A stretch of DNA of 21,372 nucleotides from a virus. The stretch covers positions 1 through 21,372 of the IMG/VR virus record IMGVR_UViG_3300045010_000101, one strand, 5' to 3'. The position numbers were made by a program, and so were the translations under genes. Below, one piece after another: positions 15,004 to 21,372 of the stretch (position 1 is the first letter of the stretch; the number at the start of each line of letters is the position of its first letter). The notes beneath the pieces were generated by a model. The model made no database searches. It had not been told where the DNA came from and was given only the letters and a program-made list of their open reading frames with translations.

Positions 15004-15011
15004 TATAAATA
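15004..15011 (+). promoter_or_regulatory. T4-type late promoter (exact TATAAATA)
   Basis: TATAAATA matches the T4 late -10 consensus exactly, begins 2 bases after the terminator T-run, and lies 38 bases ahead of the giant gene ATG at 15050. It would be used by RNA polymerase carrying the phage late sigma factor (gp55) with the sliding clamp (gp45) and gp33. Confidence 0.88.
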
Positions 15012-15049
15012 ACACAGAAGAAATAAACATAATTACGGGTAACTGAGTA

Positions 15050-18000
15050 ATGCCATTAACGAGATTAGATAATCTACTTTCAAGTAAAACTGGTAAGTAT
15101 CTTTATGTTTCTCCTGACGATTTTAATGCGACAGACGCTTTAGATAATAGAGGAAATTCACCAACTAGACCATTTTTATCGATTCAGAGAGCTTTTCTTG
15201 AAGTAGCAAGATTTTCGTATTTACCTGGCATTGATAATGATCGTTTTGATCAATTCACAATCATGCTGTCTCCCGGTGTACACCATATTGACAACAGACC
15301 AGGCATTGAAAACGTAGATGATCTTCCTGTATTTCAGTATAATCAGGCGCTTGGTGAGTGGGAAACAAACAGTAATGTGAGTTTTGATTTAAGCGATCCT
15401 AACAACATTCTTTACAAGTTTAATGGTCGTGATGGTGGTGCTACCATTCCTAGAGGTACTTCACTCGTAGGTATGGACTTGCGTAGAACTCAATTGCGCC
15501 CATTGTATGTTCCTGATCCTGCAGATAAAGATGTTCCTCGTTGTTCGCTATTTAACGTAACTGGTGGTTGCTATTTTTGGCAATTCACTATTCAAGATGG
15601 AGATCTTTCTTCTAATTCTCCGTTATATGATGCAACTGCTGGTATAGGTAAGGTATACACTCAACCAAATGACACTGTTAATAAATTAATACCAGAATTC
15701 TCTCATCACAAAATTACTAACTTTGTATTTGCTGATAGACAAGATCTTGGTCTTCTCTACAGAAAGATTTCGCATGTTTTCAGTGATTATCAACCACCTA
15801 TCGATGACGTATTTGTAGAAGGAGAAACACAACCAATAACCGAATATTGGTCTTCTACAGTTAATTACTCTGCTGGCAATAAAGTTTTGTATAATGGTCA
15901 AGCATATTTGGCATCTACTAGTTCAATCAATTCTAGACCAAATGTGAATCCAAATAAATGGTCATTAATGATCATTCGCAGCAGGGAGTTTGATTTCAGA
16001 ATACAGGAAAATAGAATTGTTGGACCACTACAAGATGCTATTCGTCTTGAGGAAGTAAGAGTTGATGATTCAGTACCAGTTGGTATTACTACTCTTACTG
16101 TTCGTACAAAAATTAATCATGGATTTTTTCCTGGGCAATATGTTGCTATTACTAACAATGGTCTTAATGATACATTAAATGGAGTTTTCCAAGTAGCAAG
16201 TATTAGCGCAACAGATCCAAAAGTATTTACATATCGTGTATCTTCTACAGCAACTGGTCTAGGTCTTGTAAGCGGCACAACCTACACTGCAGCATCTTCA
16301 CCCCCTCTTGACACTAACTCTACCGTACAGGCGGAGGTAGATAGCGTAGAATCTGCATCTCCATACGTCTTTAACGTTTCAATTCGTTCAACCTGGGGTA
16401 TTTGTGGTATTTGGGCAAATGGTAGGAAAGCTAGTGGATTTAAATCCATGGTTATTGCTCAGTACACTGGTGTTTCTCTACAAAAAGACGATAGAGCATT
16501 CATTCGTTATGATGAGTTTAGCAACACTTGGAACCAAGCACCGTTAACCGATGCATTTGCAACTACTCCTTATCACATTAAGGGAGATGCATATTGGAAA
16601 GATGATTGGAGAAACTTCCACGTTAAGGCATCTGACGACTCCTTCATTCAGTGCGTTTCGATTTTTGCTGTAGGTTTTGCTGATCACTTCTTGATGGAAA
16701 GTGGTGGTGATATGTCAATCACCAACTCTAACTCCAACTTTGGTAATACTTCTCTACACGCTATTGGTTTTAAAGGATTTGCCTTTAACCAAGATAAAGG
16801 TGGATACATTACTGATATTATTCCACCAAAATTATTATCAACTCTGAATGTAAATAGAAAACAGTATTATACTTTTGATGTTCCTTTAATTAGAGGAACT
16901 TCGCTGAATCCTAACTCTACTAGATTATACCTTGGAACTGAAGATGCTCGCAATCCAGAAGATCGCCCAGCAGGTTCTATTGATGGATATAGATTGGGTG
17001 CAAAAAGAAATGAAAAGATTTTTGTAAAACTTGACGCATCTGCTTCTAAATCAGCAGATCTTATTCATTCTGGTTTTAAAAAATGGACTGCCTCACTTTC
17101 CACGTTAAATCCTATTGGTGTTGGATTTACTACTGAGTTTAATTTGAAGCAAGATGCTGCTAACTTAATTGATGCTAATAAGACATTCATTCAAGCGGAA
17201 GCATTTGGATATATTCTCGACAAATATCCAAATCTTCAAAATATTCCTTATGTAAATCCAAATATTACTTCTGAAACTGGACGCTATAGAGATGCTTCTA
17301 CATTAATTAAAGCGAACAGACAAGAAATTATTGATTATGCTTTCTCTAAAATACAAATCGCATTTCCTTCATTCGTTGTTCCTGGTGGAGGAAATGCTGA
17401 TGAAAAATGTAAGCGTGATATTGGATATATTGTAGACGCTATCGCTGACGATTTATACAGTGGTGGTAACTCCAATATGATTGATGCCACCAAAACATAT
17501 TTTAACTCTTCTGGTCAACTAATCAGCAATGGTCTTGCTGGAGAAGAAACTCAATCAATCTTTGCTTTCAATAGAGCAAAAGATTGGTGTAAGAAAGCAA
17601 TTTCAAACCTACTAACAAACACTTCTCTGTTAGATAACCCTGCTCTTTCTGCATCTGGTACTACGATTACTGTAACCACTGCAACGCCACATAATCTACA
17701 AGCAAATGATTTTGTAACAGTTGGTGGTGCTACACAAACTCAATTTAACGGTAGGTATCAAGTTCTTTCTGCTGGATTAACCTCAACTCAGTTTAGATAT
17801 ACTGTTACATCTGCTCCTAGTGTAGCAAATGCAACTGGAGCTGTCTATGTTTCTACTATCACAATCGATCCGTTAAATGATGATGCGAATGTAGGAAGAT
17901 TTAAGGATGCAAGTAAATTAATTACTTCAAACAGGCAAGAAATTATTGATAGAGCAGCTGCAGAAATTGCTGTTCAGTTTCCCGATTTCTATTATCCAGG

Positions 18001-21000
18001 TGATCCTCAAACTACATCAACTTCTAGATATAAAGATGCATATCGTTTAATTCAGCAAAATAAACAAGAAATTATTGATGGCGCTTATGCACAAATAATA
18101 ATTGATTTTCCATCTTTTGTAAATCCAAATGAAACTAAGTGCAAAAGAGATATTGAATATTTCATTGATGCAGTTTCTTTAGATGTTGTACAGGGTGGTG
18201 GTAACGTATATTCTCGTAAGTTTGTTCAGCAATATTTTGTAGATGCAAGTACTCCATTACCTAATGGTTTACTCGGAGAAGAAGGTCCATCTGTTTCTGC
18301 ATTTACTAAAGCTCGTAACCTAATGAAGGCAGCTCTTGCCAACCAACTTACAATTAAAGATCTTACCATTACTGCTGGTAAAGCAAACTATAATGGAACT
18401 GGTTTGACTATTGCAAACACAGATGCAGTATCTTGTGCTGATGTTCAATTAGCAATTGATACCCTTTCTTTCTTAATTACTTCAAGAATTGCTGCAGGTA
18501 ATCTTACAGGATTACCTGCAGAATCATTTGGGTCTTCGCCAGCAGGAGAAACTAAGTGTAAGCGAGATATTGCATATATTGTTGATTCGATTGCTCAGGA
18601 TATTTTCTGGGGTGGTAATGAATTTACGGTAGGTTCAGTTAGAGAGTATTTTACTCAAGCAGGTACACCAATTCCAAATGGTCTTGTTGGCGAAATTGCA
18701 CAATCTGTTGCTGCATTTAATAAAGCAAGAGAATGGTGTAAGCGAGCAATTACCAATCAACTTTACGCTAAGAATTTAAATATATCTACTGGACCTGCTG
18801 TTGCTAGTGGGTCAGGTGGAAATATTTCATATACGCAATCTGGAAATGGAGCAATTTGCATTGATGTTCAATCAACGGTAGATTCTTTGTTTTCTATTGT
18901 AACTAGTGTTATAAATGCTGGTAATATTAATGCGCTTCCAACAGTAGACAATGGCGATTGGGATTGTGCTAATGTAAGACGAACTATTGATACTTTAGTT
19001 AATATTATTAATAGTTCTCTTCTTGCTGGTAATTTAAATAATTTGCCAGTTAGAAATATTGGTCCATGGTCTCAAGTAAGTGATGCAAGTAAGTGTAAGC
19101 GTGATATTGGATATATTGTAGAAGCTATTACATCTGATTTGAAATTGGGTGGAAATATAAACACTATTAATGCCGCTGAATCATATTACACTGGTACTCA
19201 ATTAGATTATATTGAAAATGAAAAGTTAGAAACTCTTGATGCATATCGTTATGTAAGAGATTTGGCGATTTCTGCAATGAGAAATCATAACACCTACATT
19301 TCTAATGCATCTACAACTAACGGATCTTCGATTGTAACTATTCCAAGCACAGTTGGTCTTGCAATCGGCATGAAGGTTCGCAGCGTTGCAGCAATTCCAA
19401 CGTCTTCATCAAGTACAATTACATATACAACAAATATTCCTACCACTGCATATATTAAAAAAATTGGTGATGGCTTAAACGGTCTCGCTACAAATAAAAT
19501 TCAACTTGGTACTCAAGGAAGCAAATTTGATATTGGATCAAATGTTAATGCTACCGCTACTTCCACTGGAGTTAATTTATATGTTGAATTAACTCAAGGA
19601 GTTTGGAGTACAGAATTAGCTCCATCAACTGATTTTAGTATAACTCAAGATTATAATTACCTTACTCCTGGAGATATTGCAACTGGTGCTCCTGGTGGAG
19701 AATGTGCTAGTGTTGCAAGCACGCTCGTTAATTATTATCAAATTTTATCTACTGTTATTAACAGTGGAGTTGGGTCGGTTCCTAGAGTTGCATCAACTTT
19801 AAATACATCTGGTCTTGCACAAAGAGCTACTCTATTTTCTCTCACTGAGTTTGATAGCAATGGAATTCCCACAACTAACCCACACCAGCTTGAAACAGGA
19901 ACACCAATTCGTCTTGTACCAAGAGCAAAAAGTGGGGTTAATGTAGACAAGAGAGTAATTCGTTTACCAAAAGGATTTGATACAAATACAATTTACTATG
20001 TAATTGCTCCTGGCAGAAAAACCGATCCTTATGATTATTCTAATATTGGATTATTTAATGGTTCTAATCAACAGAATTTATTACTCGCAACCAGTTCAGA
20101 AAATGCTGCTGCAGGTATTTACATCTATTCGTCCGAAACAGATGGAATTGATTCAAATGTAGAAATTGATGTCTATCAATACATTCTTGATTTAAACTAT
20201 GACTTACATCAGTATCAAACAAAAATTGTTGTGGGATCTTCTTCAATTCTTGAAACTGACAGACCACACGTATTTGATAAACCATCTACTAATGTAACTC
20301 CACAATTAGTGTTTTTCCGTATAGGATCTGATATTGTAGGATCTTCACTACCTACACTATCATCAACATTTGGTGGCGCAACTATTTCTAGCAAAACACT
20401 TTTTTATGTTCGTTACGTTAGTAGCACAAGATTTACAATTCACGAAACATTTGCAAATGCTCGTGATAATATCAATCCAATCTCTTTCCAACCAGGAAGC
20501 AGTGCAGTATTCTACACATTTGCTGATAAGCGTAGATCACCACTTAGATACGATCCTAAAATTGGCGTCTCACCCACAGATGGTTGCTGGTATATAGAAA
20601 CTCTGTCTACTGGAAACACTATTATTCCTAGAATAAAGCAGTCAGATTATGCTGGAAGATTGAGAACAACTGATTCTTATTTTGAAAGAATTGAAGACAA
20701 CAGAACAAAAGAGGATAGAATCTATCGTCTGCGTTATGTAGTACCTAAAAATCTTAAGACAGTTCGTGATCCTATCAGAGGATTTGTACTTAAAATTCGC
20801 ACAGATGAAAAGAGAAGATTACTACCACAAAAAATTCTTCTCAAACCAACTTCAACAGGTGCAGATACAGCAACTCTGCTTGCTCCTGTATCAGGAGAGC
20901 GTCTTGGGTTATCCTTACAAGAGCAAATTACGCTCAATCCAAACTTCTCTTCTACATACGATCCATCACCATTTGGTAATCCAAAAAGATTGGAAACAAA

Positions 21001-21372
21001 TGCAAAGGTAGCATTTACTGTTCAATCTGCTAGAAAAGTTTTGCTCAATGGCAAAAATTATCTACAGTTGAATGTTTTTGATATTGGTATTGATGCGGAA
21101 GCTTACAAAACCAAGATCCTTACAACTGTTAAAATTTCTTCGCCAGAAGGAGGTAATGGATTTTTTGTAGCAAGCGTAATAAATTCAAACAACACCAACA
21201 GAGTAACATGGGCAGGTAATTGTTCTGGCACTGCTTATGTGCACGGATACTTTGCATATGAAAACGAATACTATATGATTCTGAAGGATTTCACTGGAAA
21301 TTCTTTCATTGATTATTATGCAGCAACACCTACCGTTTTCACCCAAGGTTCTGTAACTGCAACTTTGCTTGA
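15050..21372 (+). CDS. Giant modular virion structural protein (3' end outside window)
   Basis: Open from ATG 15050 to the window edge without a stop: 2107 codons, frame read by eye throughout. The start follows a late promoter; the ribosome site is weak (CGGGT, 15037-15041). The N-terminus MPLTRLDNLLSSKTGKYLYV continues with SPTRPFLSIQRAFLEVARFS, which I associate with very large virion proteins of T4-like cyanophages. A carbohydrate-binding-like module (YWSSTVNYSAGNKVLYNGQA...KWSL) lies at about 265-308, similar in spacing to CBM5/12 modules. Two copies of an FNG-x-(Y/F)-x-V domain lie at about 344-411 and 867-941. Four copies of KCKRDI-x-Y-(I/F)-(V/I)-(D/E)-A lie at 786, 1030, 1169 and 1348, interleaved with four copies of a Cys-x-x-V repeat (1129, 1270, 1306, 1552). 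Probably a tail fibre or baseplate-periphery protein that contacts the host surface; exact role unknown. Confidence 0.85.
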   Translation, partial: MPLTRLDNLLSSKTGKYLYVSPDDFNATDALDNRGNSPTRPFLSIQRAFLEVARFSYLPGIDNDRFDQFTIMLSPGVHHIDNRPGIENVDDLPVFQYNQALGEWETNSNVSFDLSDPNNILYKFNGRDGGATIPRGTSLVGMDLRRTQLRPLYVPDPADKDVPRCSLFNVTGGCYFWQFTIQDGDLSSNSPLYDATAGIGKVYTQPNDTVNKLIPEFSHHKITNFVFADRQDLGLLYRKISHVFSDYQPPIDDVFVEGETQPITEYWSSTVNYSAGNKVLYNGQAYLASTSSINSRPNVNPNKWSLMIIRSREFDFRIQENRIVGPLQDAIRLEEVRVDDSVPVGITTLTVRTKINHGFFPGQYVAITNNGLNDTLNGVFQVASISATDPKVFTYRVSSTATGLGLVSGTTYTAASSPPLDTNSTVQAEVDSVESASPYVFNVSIRSTWGICGIWANGRKASGFKSMVIAQYTGVSLQKDDRAFIRYDEFSNTWNQAPLTDAFATTPYHIKGDAYWKDDWRNFHVKASDDSFIQCVSIFAVGFADHFLMESGGDMSITNSNSNFGNTSLHAIGFKGFAFNQDKGGYITDIIPPKLLSTLNVNRKQYYTFDVPLIRGTSLNPNSTRLYLGTEDARNPEDRPAGSIDGYRLGAKRNEKIFVKLDASASKSADLIHSGFKKWTASLSTLNPIGVGFTTEFNLKQDAANLIDANKTFIQAEAFGYILDKYPNLQNIPYVNPNITSETGRYRDASTLIKANRQEIIDYAFSKIQIAFPSFVVPGGGNADEKCKRDIGYIVDAIADDLYSGGNSNMIDATKTYFNSSGQLISNGLAGEETQSIFAFNRAKDWCKKAISNLLTNTSLLDNPALSASGTTITVTTATPHNLQANDFVTVGGATQTQFNGRYQVLSAGLTSTQFRYTVTSAPSVANATGAVYVSTITIDPLNDDANVGRFKDASKLITSNRQEIIDRAAAEIAVQFPDFYYPGDPQTTSTSRYKDAYRLIQQNKQEIIDGAYAQIIIDFPSFVNPNETKCKRDIEYFIDAVSLDVVQGGGNVYSRKFVQQYFVDASTPLPNGLLGEEGPSVSAFTKARNLMKAALANQLTIKDLTITAGKANYNGTGLTIANTDAVSCADVQLAIDTLSFLITSRIAAGNLTGLPAESFGSSPAGETKCKRDIAYIVDSIAQDIFWGGNEFTVGSVREYFTQAGTPIPNGLVGEIAQSVAAFNKAREWCKRAITNQLYAKNLNISTGPAVASGSGGNISYTQSGNGAICIDVQSTVDSLFSIVTSVINAGNINALPTVDNGDWDCANVRRTIDTLVNIINSSLLAGNLNNLPVRNIGPWSQVSDASKCKRDIGYIVEAITSDLKLGGNINTINAAESYYTGTQLDYIENEKLETLDAYRYVRDLAISAMRNHNTYISNASTTNGSSIVTIPSTVGLAIGMKVRSVAAIPTSSSSTITYTTNIPTTAYIKKIGDGLNGLATNKIQLGTQGSKFDIGSNVNATATSTGVNLYVELTQGVWSTELAPSTDFSITQDYNYLTPGDIATGAPGGECASVASTLVNYYQILSTVINSGVGSVPRVASTLNTSGLAQRATLFSLTEFDSNGIPTTNPHQLETGTPIRLVPRAKSGVNVDKRVIRLPKGFDTNTIYYVIAPGRKTDPYDYSNIGLFNGSNQQNLLLATSSENAAAGIYIYSSETDGIDSNVEIDVYQYILDLNYDLHQYQTKIVVGSSSILETDRPHVFDKPSTNVTPQLVFFRIGSDIVGSSLPTLSSTFGGATISSKTLFYVRYVSSTRFTIHETFANARDNINPISFQPGSSAVFYTFADKRRSPLRYDPKIGVSPTDGCWYIETLSTGNTIIPRIKQSDYAGRLRTTDSYFERIEDNRTKEDRIYRLRYVVPKNLKTVRDPIRGFVLKIRTDEKRRLLPQKILLKPTSTGADTATLLAPVSGERLGLSLQEQITLNPNFSSTYDPSPFGNPKRLETNAKVAFTVQSARKVLLNGKNYLQLNVFDIGIDAEAYKTKILTTVKISSPEGGNGFFVASVINSNNTNRVTWAGNCSGTAYVHGYFAYENEYYMILKDFTGNSFIDYYAATPTVFTQGSVTATLL
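17276..19310 (+). repeat. Four diverged copies of a KCKRDI-type helical module in the giant protein
   Basis: Copies centre on KCKRDIGYIVDAIADDL (17405), KCKRDIEYFIDAVSLDV (18137), KCKRDIAYIVDSIAQDI (18554) and KCKRDIGYIVEAITSDL (19091). Copies 1-3 also share GGN or GGGN, then a YF segment, P/S-NGL-x-GE, and AF-x-(K/R)A. Copies 1 and 2 are preceded by R-(Y/F)-(K/R)-DA-x-x-LI-x-x-N-(R/K)-QEIID, which has an extra copy at about 17891. Cores are 139 to 244 residues apart. Confidence 0.88.
18430..19800 (+). repeat. Second repeat family in the giant protein (Cys-x-x-V, ...AGN...LP)
   Basis: SCADVQLAIDTLSFLITSRI (18431), ICIDVQSTVDSLFSIVTSVI (18854), DCANVRRTIDTLVNIINSSL (18962) and a weaker ECASVASTLVNYYQILSTVI (19700). 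The first three continue as (N/L/A)-AGN-(L/I)-x-x-LP; the fourth continues as NSGVGSVP. The copies alternate with the KCKRDI modules, as if a composite unit had been duplicated and eroded. Confidence 0.8.

Larger units (their letters stand above)
14952..15020 (+). repeat. Nine-base inverted repeat flanking terminator and late promoter
   Basis: CTTCTGTGT (14952-14960) is perfectly complementary to ACACAGAAG (15012-15020). The 51 bases between contain the strong terminator hairpin and the TATAAATA box, so RNA reading through could fold into an outer stem with the terminator hairpin inside. The left arm includes the last two bases of the Thr tRNA. Confidence 0.6.

Overview
The window is part of the genome of a T4-like marine cyanophage (a myovirus infecting Synechococcus or Prochlorococcus). 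Three things support this. There is a string of T4-type baseplate and tail-hub genes. Two cyanophage-carried photosynthesis and carbon-metabolism genes (cp12 and cpeT) sit among them. The DNA is AT-rich and tightly packed, with every gene on the + strand, phage tRNAs and a T4-type late promoter (TATAAATA).

Layout. Bases 1-13609 are a nearly gap-free late structural cluster. It holds the 3' end of a probable gp26-type gene, then three very large proteins (843, 752 and 850 aa) sharing tape-measure-like motifs. The first two also carry peptidoglycan-hydrolase-like domains: M23-like in the first, SLT plus SleB-like in the second. A gp27-like hub protein, a small cp12 gene, a gp5-type hub protein with no visible lysozyme domain, and a separate beta-helical spike-like protein follow. 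Bases 13610-15003 are a different kind of region: short genes of unknown function, a cpeT-like phycobiliprotein lyase gene, three tRNA genes (CAU, Leu-UAA, Thr-UGU) and up to four TTGACA-N17-TANNNT type promoters, closed by a strong intrinsic terminator. An exact T4 late promoter lies directly after the terminator. It opens a giant virion gene (15050 to beyond the window edge, more than 2107 codons, no stop) built from repeated modules.

How the genes fit together. The hub genes would build the centre of the baseplate and the cell-puncturing device. Because gp5 seems to lack the lysozyme of T4 gp5, the wall-opening activity may have moved to the large upstream proteins. CP12 would slow the host Calvin cycle and CpeT would act in phycobiliprotein chromophore attachment. 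The tRNAs would help translate A-ending codons. The giant protein is probably a tail-fibre or baseplate-periphery component.

All assignments come from reading motifs by eye; no database search was possible. No gene-free stretch exceeds about 300 bases.
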